Assembly: GCF_900115595.1 (NCBI RefSeq)
Contig: NZ_FOXA01000012.1
Location: 62,001-126,000 of the forward strand
Origin: Tranquillimonas alkanivorans
Lineage (GTDB): Bacteria > Pseudomonadota > Alphaproteobacteria > Rhodobacterales > Rhodobacteraceae
Direction of reading: 5' to 3'
DNA length: 64,000 bases
Shown here: in pieces, positions 1 to 9,300 of the stretch
Numbering within the stretch: position 1 is the stretch's first letter
Layout of the letters: each line of letters begins with the position of its first letter
Made by a program: the position numbers and the translations under genes
The notes under the pieces: model-generated
Seen by the model: the letters and a program-made list of their open reading frames with translations, nothing else
Databases searched by the model: none
What the model was told of the DNA's origin: nothing

Positions 1-1095
1 CCGGCCATCGTCGGCACCGGGAACGCCACGCACGTGTTGCATGACGAGCAGGAGGTGACGGTCAACTGCTCGGGCGGGGATACCGGCATCGTGCACGAGG
101 GCGTGGCCGAGTACGAGGTCGAGGAACTACGGCTCGACGACATCCCGCAGACGAAGACGCGCATCATGCTCAACCTCGCCAACCCGACGGCCGCCTTCCG
201 CTGGTGGCGCCTTCCGGCCGAGGGCGTGGGACTGGCGCGGATGGAGTTCGTGGTGAACAACGCCGTCAAGGTCCACCCGATGGCGCTGATCGGCTATGAT
301 CAGCTGCGCGACGAAGAGGCGAAGGCGCAGATCGCCGAGCTGACCCGCGGCTACGAGGACAAGCCGAAATACTTCGTCGACGAGCTTGCCCGCGGCCTGT
401 CGCGCATTGCCGCCGTCTACTACCCGAAGCCCGTCATCGTACGGATGAGCGACTTCAAGACCAACGAGTACGCCGAGCTTCTGGGCGGCCGCGCCTTCGA
501 GCCGAAGGAAGAGAACCCGATGATCGGCTTCCGCGGCGCGTCGCGCTATTACTCGCCCGCCTACCGCGACGGCTTCGCGCTGGAGTGTCGCGCCATCCGC
601 AAGCTGCGCGAGGAGATGGGCTTCGACAACGTCATCGTCATGATCCCCTTCTGCCGCACCCCGGACGAGGCCGACCGCGTGCTGGAGGTCATGCGCGAGA
701 ACGGGCTCGAGCGGGGTAGGGACGGGCTTCAGGTCTATGTCATGGGCGAGGTGCCGTCGAACGTGATCCTGGCGCACGCGTTTGCCGAGCGGTTCGACGG
801 CTTCTCGATCGGCTCGAACGACCTGACGCAGCTCACGCTGGGCGTGGACCGGGATTCCGAGGCGCTGGCGGAGCTGTTCCAGGAATCGAACCCCGCCGTC
901 CTGTGGATGATCGAGACGCTGATCGCCCGCGCACACGAGGCCGGGCGCAAGGTTGGTCTGTGCGGGCAGGCGCCCAGTAACGACCCGGCCTTCGCGCGGC
1001 TTCTGGTCAAGGCGGGGATCGATACGATCTCGGTCACGCCGGACAGCTTCGTGCAGGTCAAGCGGCACGTGGCCGAGGCCGAGCGCGGCGCCTGA
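1..1095 (+). CDS. ppsA: Phosphoenolpyruvate synthase, C-terminal part
   Basis: PEP synthase (pyruvate, water dikinase) makes PEP, AMP and phosphate from pyruvate, ATP and water, for gluconeogenesis. The frame is open from base 1, so the 5' part lies outside the window and 364 codons are present. The first residues (PAIVGTGNAT, CSGGDTG) are the end of the swivelling phosphohistidine domain, just after the histidine itself. The remainder is the TIM-barrel PEP/pyruvate-binding domain, including GSNDLTQL and the CGQAPS motif that carries the catalytic cysteine near the C terminus. The next gene is on the same strand 71 bases on. The family assignment is secure. Confidence 0.95.
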   Translation, partial: PAIVGTGNATHVLHDEQEVTVNCSGGDTGIVHEGVAEYEVEELRLDDIPQTKTRIMLNLANPTAAFRWWRLPAEGVGLARMEFVVNNAVKVHPMALIGYDQLRDEEAKAQIAELTRGYEDKPKYFVDELARGLSRIAAVYYPKPVIVRMSDFKTNEYAELLGGRAFEPKEENPMIGFRGASRYYSPAYRDGFALECRAIRKLREEMGFDNVIVMIPFCRTPDEADRVLEVMRENGLERGRDGLQVYVMGEVPSNVILAHAFAERFDGFSIGSNDLTQLTLGVDRDSEALAELFQESNPAVLWMIETLIARAHEAGRKVGLCGQAPSNDPAFARLLVKAGIDTISVTPDSFVQVKRHVAEAERGA

Positions 1096-1166
1096 TTTGA
1101 CATCGCGCCGGACCCGGCCACGTCGTGACGGGTTGAACCTGTGACGCGACGGTTGGGGAGGGCGCG

Positions 1167-2582
1167 ATGAAGGAGAGCGCGGAGATCGTGATCGTCGGCT
1201 CGGGCACGGCGGGCCTGTCTGCCCTGCGCGAGGTGCGCCGCCACACCGACGACGTCCTGCTGATTAACCACGGCGGCTGGGGCACCACCTGCGCCGCCGT
1301 GGGCTGCATGCCGTCGAAAGCGCTGATCGAGGCCGCCGACGCCTTCCACCGCCGCACCTGTTTCGAAGAGTTCGGCATCCGCGGCGGCGACGCCCTGCGC
1401 GCCGATATCCCGGCGGTGCTGGAACGGGTGCGCCGTCTTCGCGACGACTTCGTGAAGGGCCCCGAGTCGGTGCGCACGGAACTGCGCGACCGCGCCATCA
1501 GCGGCTTCGCCCGCCTGCTGGGCCCCGACCGGGTCGAGGTCGACGGCCGTCAGATCCGCGCCCGCCGCATCATCCTGGCCACCGGCAGTCACCCGATCGT
1601 GCCGAAGCCGTGGCAGCGCTTCGGCGACCGCATCCTGACCTCGGACACCATCTTCGAGCAACGCGACCTGCCGAAACGGCTGGCCGTCATCGGCCTTGGT
1701 CCGCTGGGAATCGAGCTGGCGCAGGCCGTCGCGCGACTGGGGGTCGAGGTCGCGGGTTTCGACGGCAACGACAGCATCGGCGGCGTTGGCGACCCTGAGG
1801 TGCAGAAGGCGGCGGCGCGCACCATCGGCGCCGAATTCCCCCTGCACCTGGGCCAGGACGCCGAGGTCACCGAGGACGGTGACGCCCTGCGCGTCACCGC
1901 CGGCGACGCCAGCTTCACCACCCATGCCGTGCTGGCCGCGCTGGGCCGGGCGCCGAACGTCGAAGGGCTGGGGCTCGAGACGCTGGGCGTGCCGCTCGAC
2001 GATCACGGGCTGCCCGAGGTCTCGCCCGCGACCCTGCGCATTGGCGACCTGCCGGTGTGGCTGGTGGGCGACGCCAATGGTGCTCGGCCGATCCTGCACG
2101 AGGCGGCGGATGACGGGCATATCGCCGGGCGGCTGGCCAGCTCGGCCCGCGAAAGCGGGTTCCAGCGGCGCACGAACCTCTCCATCGTGTTCACCGAGCC
2201 CAACATCGCGCAGGTCGGCCGGACGTGGCGCGACCATGGCGGCGAGGGGCTGATCGTCGGCGCAGCCGACTTCCCGCGCCAGGGCCGCGCCCGCACCGCC
2301 TGCCGTGATGCCGGCGTCCTGCGCCTCTATGCCGAGCCCGAGAGCGGACGGCTGGTCGGGGCCGAGATGTGCTGCCCCGGCGCCGAGCACATGGCACACC
2401 TTCTCGCGCTGGCCATCGAGGCCGGGCAGACCGTTGGCTGCATGCTGTCGATGCCGTTTTACCATCCCACGCTGGAGGAGGGGGTGCGGACGGCACTGCG
2501 CGCCCTGTCGCGCCAGTTGCCGGGCCTCGGCGGCTCGGACCTGGCCGAGTGCCCGGACATCGGGATCGAGGCGCTGGACTAG
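1167..2582 (+). CDS. Dihydrolipoyl dehydrogenase-like FAD/NAD disulfide oxidoreductase
   Basis: A 471-residue class I pyridine nucleotide-disulfide oxidoreductase, close in length to Lpd and MerA. The N-terminal FAD-binding motif is GSGTAG (residues 11-16). The redox-active pair is CAAVGC (Cys42/Cys47), and the C-terminal catalytic dyad is HPTLEE (His433, Glu438). A second Rossmann motif, GLGPLGIELAQ, binds NAD(P)H. It stands alone, not beside 2-oxo acid dehydrogenase E1/E2 genes, so it may serve another disulfide substrate. No mercury-binding N-terminal domain or C-terminal vicinal cysteines are present, which argues against mercuric reductase. Its stop overlaps the stop of the convergent methyltransferase gene by 3 bases. 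Confidence 0.85.
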   Translation: MKESAEIVIVGSGTAGLSALREVRRHTDDVLLINHGGWGTTCAAVGCMPSKALIEAADAFHRRTCFEEFGIRGGDALRADIPAVLERVRRLRDDFVKGPESVRTELRDRAISGFARLLGPDRVEVDGRQIRARRIILATGSHPIVPKPWQRFGDRILTSDTIFEQRDLPKRLAVIGLGPLGIELAQAVARLGVEVAGFDGNDSIGGVGDPEVQKAAARTIGAEFPLHLGQDAEVTEDGDALRVTAGDASFTTHAVLAALGRAPNVEGLGLETLGVPLDDHGLPEVSPATLRIGDLPVWLVGDANGARPILHEAADDGHIAGRLASSARESGFQRRTNLSIVFTEPNIAQVGRTWRDHGGEGLIVGAADFPRQGRARTACRDAGVLRLYAEPESGRLVGAEMCCPGAEHMAHLLALAIEAGQTVGCMLSMPFYHPTLEEGVRTALRALSRQLPGLGGSDLAECPDIGIEALD

Positions 2583-3424
2583 CGCCGCCGTCCCCGGAAC
2601 AGCGTGATCTTCGCCGGGATGCGCACGCCGTCGCCGGTCTCGTAGCGGCGGAAGCGCTCGACCACGTCCTCGACGATGGCCTCGCGGTCGGCGTCGGTGC
2701 CGCCCTTGTCGCGCAGGTGCCGGGCGACCGGACCGATACGCGCCGCCACGCGCCGGACCGCGTCCAGCCCGCCGGGGTGGTGCAGGTCGACCTTGAAGGC
2801 GTCGCCCGAAACGTCCTGGAACCCGGCCTCGACCAGCATCTTCTCGACTCTCTTCACGTCGGCGAATCGCAGAGGCCCGGGCGCGTCGGCCTGCGCCGGG
2901 CCGGCGGGGCCCAGCCGCTCTTCGGCGGCGCGGGCGGGGATGTCGAACCACGGGTTCTCGTCGATCCCGGCCCAGGCGGCGAAGGCGATCCGGCCGTCTT
3001 TCTTCAGCGCGTGCAGCACGTTGCGAAGGCCCGCCGTCGTGTCCTCGAAGAACATCATGCCGAAGCGCGACAGCACGGCGTGGTAGCCGTCGGGCGTGAA
3101 GGTGCGCGTCTCGGCGTCGCCGTGCATGAAGTCGACATTCGACAACTCGGCGCGCTCGGCCAGCGCCCGCGCCTCGCGCAAGAGCGGCTCCGAGATGTCG
3201 AGCCCGGTGACGTGCCCGCCGGGCGACACCTCGTGCGCGGCGGCGAAGGTCAGCGCGCCCGCGCCGCAGCCCACGTGGAGCACCCGCTCGCCCGGCGTCA
3301 ACTCGGCCGCTTCGATCAGAAGCTCGGTAACGCCGGCGTGCAGCGCGTCGAGGTCGGGCTGAAGTTCGACCCAGGCCTGGCCCGGCGCCCCGTTCCAGAA
3401 TTCGAGTTGTGCCTGATCGGTCAT
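2579..3424 (-). CDS. Class I SAM-dependent methyltransferase
   Basis: A 281-residue Rossmann-fold methyltransferase of the UbiE/methyltransf_11 type. Motif I is LHVGCGAGALTF at about residues 49-60 and binds SAM. The acidic residue after strand beta-2 lies in TGLDIS, and the segment FMHGDAET is motif II-like. The substrate cannot be read from sequence. The name UbiE would over-reach, because the gene is isolated from quinone or lipid biosynthesis genes. It is co-directional with, and 37 bases downstream of, the aldehyde dehydrogenase gene, so it may sit at the end of the deoC transcript. Confidence 0.8.
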   Translation of the reverse strand: MTDQAQLEFWNGAPGQAWVELQPDLDALHAGVTELLIEAAELTPGERVLHVGCGAGALTFAAAHEVSPGGHVTGLDISEPLLREARALAERAELSNVDFMHGDAETRTFTPDGYHAVLSRFGMMFFEDTTAGLRNVLHALKKDGRIAFAAWAGIDENPWFDIPARAAEERLGPAGPAQADAPGPLRFADVKRVEKMLVEAGFQDVSGDAFKVDLHHPGGLDAVRRVAARIGPVARHLRDKGGTDADREAIVEDVVERFRRYETGDGVRIPAKITLFRGRRR

Positions 3425-3461
3425 GTCGCTCCCCTCCGCTTGAACGTGGGGAGCGATGCGC

Positions 3462-5810
3462 TCACTCCCCGTAGGGCACCCAGATCGTCTTGACCTCGGT
3501 CGCCTCGGTCAGGAACGCGCGCTCCTCGCCCGCCGTTCCGGCCCAGTCGCGGGCGCGGCCGTGGTTGACCCACGTGCGCTTGAGGTTGCGCGCGCTCTCC
3601 TTCTCGATGATGCCCGAGATGTCGGAGGACGAGAAGCTCCAGACCGCGTCGATGTCCATGTGCCCGGCCATCTGCGGCGCGAGTTCGGCGTGCGACCCGG
3701 TGAGGATGTTCACCACGCCTGCCGGCACGTCCGAGGTGTCGAGCACCTGATAGAAGTCCGTCGCCGCCAGCGGGAAGGGCTCGGACGCCACCGTGACCAC
3801 CCGGTTGCCCATGGCAAGCGCCGGCGCGATGACCGAGACCAGGCCCAAGAGCGGCGCCTCGTCCGGCGCGAACTGACCGATGACGCCGACGGGTTCGTTC
3901 ATTGCCAGCGCCACGCCCCGGATCGGCACGCCCTTGGCCGCGCCGTCGAACTTGTCGGCCCAGGCCGCCCAGGTGAACAGCCGGTCCACGGACGCCGCGA
4001 CCTCGGCCTCTGCCTCGGACGCCTTCGCCCCGGTCAGGTCCGAGATGCGGCGGGCGAACTCGTCGCCCCGCGCCGACAGGTTCTCGGCGATGTAGTACAG
4101 GATCTGCGCCCGCAGGTGCCCGGTGCTCTTCGACCACCCCTTGGCCGCCTGCGCGGCCTCGACCGCGTTGCGGATGTCCTTGCGATTGGCGACGCCCGCA
4201 TGCCCGACCAGCGCCCCCTTGGGCGAGAAGACGGGGCGCGAATAGCCGCCGTCCGGTCGCGCCTGCTTGCCGCCGATGTAAAGCTTCGCCGTCCGGTCGA
4301 GCGGCGGCGCGCCAAATTCCTGCGGCGCGGCCTGCGCCGGCATCGGCTTGAGCGTCTTCGGGCTGCCCTTGGGCCTGGTGTAGGCCAGAAGCCCCTCCCA
4401 GCCGCCCTCGCGCCCGAAGCCCGACTCGCGCACGCCGCCGAAGCCTGCGGCCGCGTCGAACATGTTGGTGCCGTTTACCCACACCACGCCCGAGACCAGC
4501 TTGGGCGCGATGTCGAGCGCGAGGTTGACGTTCTCGGTCCAAAGCGTCGCGGCAAGGCCGTAGCGCGTGTTGTTGGCCAGCTCGACCGCCTCGGCCGGGG
4601 TGCGGAAGGTGGTGCCGACGAGGACGGGGCCGAAGATCTCCTCCTGCATCAGCTGGTCCGAGGGAGAGAGGCCGGTGATGAGTGTCGGCGGATAAAAGCA
4701 GCCGTGCTCGGGCACGGCCGTTGCGGCGCGATAGACGTCGCCTGACGCGCCCTCGACCATCTCGGTGATCGTCTTCAGCTGAACCGGGTCCACGATGGCG
4801 CCCACGTCGATGCACTTGTCCAGCGGATCGCCCAGCCGCAGCCCGTCCATCCGGCGCTTCAGGCGGGCGTGGAACGTCTCGGCGATGCCCTCCTGCACCA
4901 GCAGGCGCGAGCCGGCGCAGCACACCTGGCCCTGGTTGAACCAGATCGCGTCCACCAGCCCCTCGATGGCGCTGTCGATGTCGGCGTCGTCAAAGACGAT
5001 GTAGGGCGACTTGCCGCCCAACTCGAGCGTCAGGGATTTGCCCGTGCCCGCCGTCGCCTCGCGGATGCGGCGGCCCACCTCGGTCGAGCCGGTGAAAGCG
5101 ATCTTGTCGACCTCGGCGCCCACGATGGCCTCGCCGGTGCGCCCGTCGCCTGTGACGATGTTGACCACGCCCTTCGGCACGCCCGCCTCGCGGCAGACCT
5201 CGGCGAAGAGCAGCGCGGTGAGCGAGGTATACTCGGCCGGCTTCAGCACCACCGTGTTGCCCATGGCGATGGCCGGCGCGATCTTCCAGGCCAGCATCAG
5301 CAGCGGGAAGTTCCACGGGATGATCTGCCCGCAGACGCCCAGCGGCTCGCGCCCGGCGAGCTCGGCGTCCTGCAGTTGCGCCATCCCGGCGTGGTAATAG
5401 AAGTGCCGCGCGACAAGCGGGATGTCGATGTCCCGGCTCTCGCGAATGGGCTTGCCGTTGTCGAGGGTTTCAAGCACCGCGAACATTCGCGAATGCTTCT
5501 GCACCAGCCGCGCCAGCGCATAGAGCACCCGCGCCCGCGCCTTGCCTCCCGCCTTCGCCCAAGGCCCCTGCGCCTTCCGCGCCGCCGCGACCGCCGACGC
5601 CACGTCGTCGGGCGTGGCCTGCGTTACCTGCGCCAGCACCTCGCCCGTCGCCGGGTTGCGGCTTTCGAACGTCTCGCCCGGCCTGGTGAAGGCCCCGCCG
5701 ACGAACAGCCCGAAGCGGCGCTCGTGGGAGTCGAGCCAGGCGTTCACCTCGGCAGCGCTCTCCGGCGCGGGCCCGTATTCCATGCTGTCGAAGATCTCCG
5801 AGACGTTCAT
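3462..5810 (-). CDS. ALDH16-type tandem-domain aldehyde dehydrogenase
   Basis: A 782-residue aldehyde dehydrogenase with two ALDH-fold regions. The first (about residues 30-500) is complete: IIPWNFPLL, the general-base glutamate in LELGGKSP and the nucleophile in GQVCCAG near residue 295. The second (about 515-782) is shorter and has no recognisable catalytic cysteine, as in the ALDH16 family described structurally from Loktanella. An ATG at 5808-5810, preceded by GAAGAAG, is preferred to the longer reading from 5852. It lies 52 bases downstream of deoC on the same strand. The likely role is oxidation of the acetaldehyde released by DeoC to acetate, which is an inference from context. Confidence 0.9.
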   Translation of the reverse strand: MNVSEIFDSMEYGPAPESAAEVNAWLDSHERRFGLFVGGAFTRPGETFESRNPATGEVLAQVTQATPDDVASAVAAARKAQGPWAKAGGKARARVLYALARLVQKHSRMFAVLETLDNGKPIRESRDIDIPLVARHFYYHAGMAQLQDAELAGREPLGVCGQIIPWNFPLLMLAWKIAPAIAMGNTVVLKPAEYTSLTALLFAEVCREAGVPKGVVNIVTGDGRTGEAIVGAEVDKIAFTGSTEVGRRIREATAGTGKSLTLELGGKSPYIVFDDADIDSAIEGLVDAIWFNQGQVCCAGSRLLVQEGIAETFHARLKRRMDGLRLGDPLDKCIDVGAIVDPVQLKTITEMVEGASGDVYRAATAVPEHGCFYPPTLITGLSPSDQLMQEEIFGPVLVGTTFRTPAEAVELANNTRYGLAATLWTENVNLALDIAPKLVSGVVWVNGTNMFDAAAGFGGVRESGFGREGGWEGLLAYTRPKGSPKTLKPMPAQAAPQEFGAPPLDRTAKLYIGGKQARPDGGYSRPVFSPKGALVGHAGVANRKDIRNAVEAAQAAKGWSKSTGHLRAQILYYIAENLSARGDEFARRISDLTGAKASEAEAEVAASVDRLFTWAAWADKFDGAAKGVPIRGVALAMNEPVGVIGQFAPDEAPLLGLVSVIAPALAMGNRVVTVASEPFPLAATDFYQVLDTSDVPAGVVNILTGSHAELAPQMAGHMDIDAVWSFSSSDISGIIEKESARNLKRTWVNHGRARDWAGTAGEERAFLTEATEVKTIWVPYGE

Positions 5811-5862
5811 GTGCTTCTTCTTCGTAAAAATACTCAAATCCGACGAGCGCAACCTGGCGCCG

Positions 5863-6864
5863 TCAGGCGAGCGGGTGGCGGTAGGAGGCCGAGTAGCGCC
5901 CAGTCACGAAGTGCTCGAGCTGCCGCTCGATGTCGCCCAGCAGCGACGACGCGCCGAAGCGGAACAGGTCGGGCTGCAGCCAGCGGTCGCCCAGCTCGTC
6001 CTTCATCAGCGCCAGGTACAGCAGCGCGTCCTTCGCCTTGGAGATGCCGCCGGCGGGCTTGTAGCCGACCTTGATCCCCGTCCGCTCTTCATAGGCGCGG
6101 ATCGCCCGCACCATGGTCAGCGAGACGGGCAGGGTGGCGTTCACGCTTTCCTTCCCGGTCGAGGTCTTGATGAAGTCCGCGCCCGCCATCATGCAGACGA
6201 GCGACGCGCGCGCCACGTTGCGCAGCGTGCCCAGCTCTCCGGTGGCCAGGATCGCCTTCACGTGCGCCTCGCCGCAGGCGTCGCGGAAGGCGCGCATCTC
6301 GTCATAGAGCGCCTGCCAGTCGCCGGTCAGCACGTGGCGGCGCGAGATCACGATGTCGATCTCGTCCGCGCCGGCCTTCACGCTCTCTTCGATCTCGGCC
6401 AGCCGCAGCCGGAAGGGCGACAGGCCCGCGGGAAAGCCGGTCGAGACGGCGGCGACCGGGATCCCTGAGCCGCGCAGCGCCTCGACGGCGGTCGGCACCA
6501 TCTCGTGGTACACGCAGACGGCTCCTGTGGTAATGCCCGAGACCCCGAGCGCGTCCAGGATGTCGGCCCGCACCGGCTGCCGCGCCTTGGCGCACAGGCG
6601 GCGGACGCGGCCCGGGGTGTCGTCGCCCGACAGCGTCGTCAGGTCGATCAGCGTGATCGCCTTGAGCAGCCAGGCGGCCTGCCACTCCTTCTTCACCGAC
6701 CGGCGGCCGGGCAGGGTGGCGGCGCGGCGTTCGATGGCCGAGGTGTTGGCCTGCACGGCGCGGACCCAGTCGAGGTCGAGCTCCATGCCGGGGTTGCGCT
6801 CGAGGCCGGTGTGCGGCACGGGCGCGATCTGCGTCGCGGGGCGGGTCTGCGTCTCGGCGGTCAC
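5863..6864 (-). CDS. deoC: Deoxyribose-phosphate aldolase
   Basis: DeoC cleaves 2-deoxyribose 5-phosphate to glyceraldehyde 3-phosphate and acetaldehyde in deoxynucleoside catabolism. The 333-residue protein has the Schiff-base lysine in DFIKTSTGK (Lys233) and the activating lysine in VGYKPAGG (Lys269). The EIDIVI segment carries the catalytic aspartate. A GTG start at 6862-6864 is chosen because AAGGA stands 7 bases upstream; an in-frame ATG at 6942 would add 26 low-complexity residues. It is longer than E. coli DeoC (259 residues) through an N-terminal extension, as in the eukaryotic-type branch. It is divergent from rpe and likely co-transcribed with ALDH16. Confidence 0.93.
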   Translation of the reverse strand: MTAETQTRPATQIAPVPHTGLERNPGMELDLDWVRAVQANTSAIERRAATLPGRRSVKKEWQAAWLLKAITLIDLTTLSGDDTPGRVRRLCAKARQPVRADILDALGVSGITTGAVCVYHEMVPTAVEALRGSGIPVAAVSTGFPAGLSPFRLRLAEIEESVKAGADEIDIVISRRHVLTGDWQALYDEMRAFRDACGEAHVKAILATGELGTLRNVARASLVCMMAGADFIKTSTGKESVNATLPVSLTMVRAIRAYEERTGIKVGYKPAGGISKAKDALLYLALMKDELGDRWLQPDLFRFGASSLLGDIERQLEHFVTGRYSASYRHPLA

Positions 6865-7028
6865 GGGAAGGTCCTTGTCGATCAGGGTCACAAGGTCGCA
6901 CGCGCGCGCGGTTGAATGCAAGCGGGGGCGCGGCGTCACCACATGAACCGGGAACGTGCCGCCCGGCGCTGGCCAAGCGCGCCGAACCGGCGTAATCCAC
7001 CCGCGCCCGCAGCAAGGACCCGGAACCG

Positions 7029-7721
7029 ATGAGCTTCGACCGCACCCTCAAGATCGCCCCTTCCATCCTGTCCGCCGACTTCGCCAATTTCGGCGCCGAG
7101 TGCCGCGCCGTCGAGGCGCAGGGCGCCGACTGGATCCATGTGGACGTGATGGACGGACACTTCGTGCCCAACATCACCTTCGGCCCCGCGACCTGCGCCG
7201 CCATCCGTCCGCACATCAAGACGGTGATGGACGTGCACCTGATGATCGCGCCCGTCGATCCCTATATCGACGCCTTCGCCAAGGCCGGCGCCGACATCAT
7301 CACCGCGCATGTCGAGGCCGGGCCCCACATCCACCGCACGCTCCAGGCCATCCGCGGCGCGGGCGCCAAGGCCGGCGTCGCGCTGAACCCCGGCACCCCC
7401 GTCGAGGCCGTGGCCCCCGTGCTCGACATGGTGGACCTCGTCTGCGTGATGAGCGTGAACCCCGGCTTCGGCGGCCAGAAGTTCATCGAGACGACGCCCG
7501 AGCGCGTCCGCCAGCTGCGCGCCCTGATCGGCGACCGCCCGGTGCATATCGAGATCGACGGCGGGGTGGACCCCGCCACCGCGCCAAAGGTCGTGCAGGC
7601 CGGGGCCGACGTGCTGGTTGCCGGCTCTGCCGTGTTCAAGGGCGGATCGGTCGAGGATCCGTCGCCCTACGGCGACAACATCCGCGCGATCCGCGCCGCG
7701 GCCGAGGGCGTCTGGACCTGA
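7029..7721 (+). CDS. rpe: Ribulose-phosphate 3-epimerase
   Basis: Interconverts ribulose 5-phosphate and xylulose 5-phosphate in the pentose phosphate and Calvin-type pathways. The 230-residue TIM barrel has the usual landmarks: APSILSADF at the start, [13 protein letters not shown] (metal and acid/base residues His37 and Asp39), [16 protein letters not shown] and EIDGGVDP near the phosphate-binding end. Length is typical for the family. It starts 164 bases from the divergent deoC start, so both carbohydrate genes could share a control region, and is followed by the glycerate kinase gene after 39 bases. Confidence 0.95.
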   Translation: MSFDRTLKIAPSILSADFANFGAECRAVEAQGADWIHVDVMDGHFVPNITFGPATCAAIRPHIKTVMDVHLMIAPVDPYIDAFAKAGADIITAHVEAGPHIHRTLQAIRGAGAKAGVALNPGTPVEAVAPVLDMVDLVCVMSVNPGFGGQKFIETTPERVRQLRALIGDRPVHIEIDGGVDPATAPKVVQAGADVLVAGSAVFKGGSVEDPSPYGDNIRAIRAAAEGVWT

Positions 7722-7748
7722 GGACTTGCCAAGGCGGCGGGTTGGTGC

Positions 7749-7767
7749 CTTCCATATGTCATGGAAG
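7749..7767 (+). other. Inverted repeat containing the glycerate kinase start codon
   Basis: CTTCCAT (7749-7755) and ATGGAAG (7761-7767) are exact inverse complements separated by 5 bases. The ATG of the downstream gene is the first base triplet of the 3' arm, so in mRNA the start codon could be in a 7-bp stem. No clear Shine-Dalgarno sequence precedes it. The effect on translation is inferred only. Confidence 0.4.
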
Positions 7768-9020
7768 ATGCTGACCGCCGCCTGCTGACCGACCTCTTCG
7801 ACGCCGCGGTGCGCGCGGCCGACCCCGAAGAGGCGCTGAGGGACCAGCTTCCCCAGCCGCCGGCCGGCCGCACCGTGGTCATCGGCGCGGGCAAGGGCGC
7901 AGCGCAGCTCGCTCGGGCGTTCGAGACGCTCTGGCCGGCCCCCTGCGACGGCGTCGTCGTTACCCGCTACGGCTATGCCGTCCCGTGTGAGCGCATCCGC
8001 GTCATGGAAGCCGCGCATCCGGTGCCCGACGAGTCGGGGATGCAGGCCGCGCAGGCGCTGCTGGATGCGGTCACCGGCCTCGGACCCGCGGACCTGGTGA
8101 TCGCGCTGATCTGCGGCGGCGGCTCGGCGCTGCTGCCCGCGCCGCCCAACGGCCTGACGCTCGAGGACGAGCAGGCGCTGAACCGCGCGCTCCTGTCCTC
8201 CGGCGCGCCCATCGGCCGGATGAACGCGATCCGCAAGCAGCTCAGCCGGATCAAGGGCGGGCGGCTGGCCGCCGCCGCGCACCCGGCGCGCGTGGTCAGC
8301 CTGATCGTCTCGGACGTGCCGGGCGACGACCCGGCGCAGGTCGCCTCCGGTCCCACCGTGCCGGACGCCACCACGCGCGCGGATGCGCTGGCCGCCATCC
8401 GCGACCACGGCATCGACCTGCCGCCGAACGTTCTGTCTGCGCTCCGGAAGGCGTGTCCTGCCCCCGGACCGTCCGACCCGGTCTACGCCCGCAACGAGGT
8501 GCGCGTGATCGCCTCGGCCCGCCTGTCGCTCGAGGCCGCCGCGCAGGCGGCGCGCGAGGCCGGCGTCACCCCCGCGATCCTGTCGGATGCCGTCGAGGGC
8601 GAGGCGCGCGAGGTCGCCAAGGTTCACGCCGCCATCGCGCGCGAGGTCGCCGCCCGCGACCGGCCCTTCGCCAAGCCCTGTGTCCTGCTGTCGGGCGGCG
8701 AGACCACCGTGACGGTGCGCCAGAAGGGCCGCGGCGGGCGCAATACCGAGTTCCTTCTGTCCCTCGCGCTCGCGCTCGACGGGGCGACCGGCATCTCGGC
8801 CCTCGCCGCCGACACCGACGGCATCGACGGGTCCGAGGACAACGCCGGCGCCTTCGCCGAGGGGACCACCGCCGCCCGCCTGCGCGCGGCGGGGCAGGAC
8901 CCGGCGGCGCTGCTGTCGGCCAACGACGCGTGGGCGGCTTTCGACGCGCTGGACGAGCTGTTCGTCACGGGCCCCACCGGGACCAACGTCAACGACTTCC
9001 GCGCCATCCTCGTGCGCTGA
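7761..9020 (+). CDS. Glycerate 2-kinase (DUF4147/MOFRL family)
   Basis: A 419-residue glycerate kinase of the GckA/TtuD type that phosphorylates D-glycerate to 2-phosphoglycerate. The N-terminal DUF4147 domain contains VIGAGKGAAQLA, ICGGGSALLPAP and the catalytic-lysine region MNAIRKQLSRIKGG. The C-terminal MOFRL domain is recognised by KGRGGRNTEF. Length fits the family. It follows rpe on the same strand after 39 bases with no terminator visible. Glycerate use links glyoxylate and serine metabolism to glycolysis. The start at 7761 is uncertain because no strong ribosome-binding site is visible and the codon lies in an inverted repeat. Confidence 0.88.
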   Translation: MEDADRRLLTDLFDAAVRAADPEEALRDQLPQPPAGRTVVIGAGKGAAQLARAFETLWPAPCDGVVVTRYGYAVPCERIRVMEAAHPVPDESGMQAAQALLDAVTGLGPADLVIALICGGGSALLPAPPNGLTLEDEQALNRALLSSGAPIGRMNAIRKQLSRIKGGRLAAAAHPARVVSLIVSDVPGDDPAQVASGPTVPDATTRADALAAIRDHGIDLPPNVLSALRKACPAPGPSDPVYARNEVRVIASARLSLEAAAQAAREAGVTPAILSDAVEGEAREVAKVHAAIAREVAARDRPFAKPCVLLSGGETTVTVRQKGRGGRNTEFLLSLALALDGATGISALAADTDGIDGSEDNAGAFAEGTTAARLRAAGQDPAALLSANDAWAAFDALDELFVTGPTGTNVNDFRAILVR

Positions 9021-9058
9021 ACCTTGCGCGCCGGGCCGATCCGCGACAGGAGGGGCGG

Positions 9059-9256
9059 ATGAAGGACTTCTTCAACCTCGATCACCCGATGTTCCGCCCG
9101 CTTTGGGTGCGCCTGCTCGTCGTCGCGCTTCTGCTTGGCTGGGCGCTGGTCGAGATCGGGCAGGGCGCGTATTTCTGGGCGCTGATCTTCGGGGCCTCGG
9201 GCCTCTACTGCGCCTGGGGCTTTTTCGTGACTTTCGACCCCGACGGCAAGGGCTGA
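9059..9256 (+). CDS. Small two-helix membrane protein
   Basis: A 65-residue protein of unknown function. After a short N-terminal segment (MKDFFNLDHPMFRPLW) come two hydrophobic segments, about residues 16-36 and 38-60, separated by a few polar residues, and a short charged tail (DPDGKG). A strong Shine-Dalgarno sequence, AGGAGGGG, lies 6 bases before the ATG at 9059, which decides the start against the longer open frame upstream. It is 38 bases downstream of glycerate kinase and probably co-transcribed. I do not recognise a named family. Confidence 0.7.
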   Translation: MKDFFNLDHPMFRPLWVRLLVVALLLGWALVEIGQGAYFWALIFGASGLYCAWGFFVTFDPDGKG

Positions 9257-9260
9257 CCGG

Positions 9261-9300
9261 CCCCTCTTCGGTCCCGAAATATCCCGGGGAGTCGCCGGCG
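9261..9300. repeat. Rhodobacterales-style intergenic motif
   Basis: The segment holds CCCCTCTTCGGTCCCG followed by AAATATCCCGGGG, with complementary CCCC/GGGG ends. I recall similar motifs from intergenic regions of many Rhodobacteraceae. It lies between the small membrane protein and the 5-oxoprolinase gene. Its function is unknown and the identification rests on memory of similar sequences, not on a search. Confidence 0.3.

Noticed and set aside
735-2951. Long minus-strand open frame of 738 codons over ppsA and the Lpd-like gene
   Set aside because: It runs antisense to two genes with clear motifs and has the Arg/Pro/His-rich composition of a shadow frame in GC-rich DNA.
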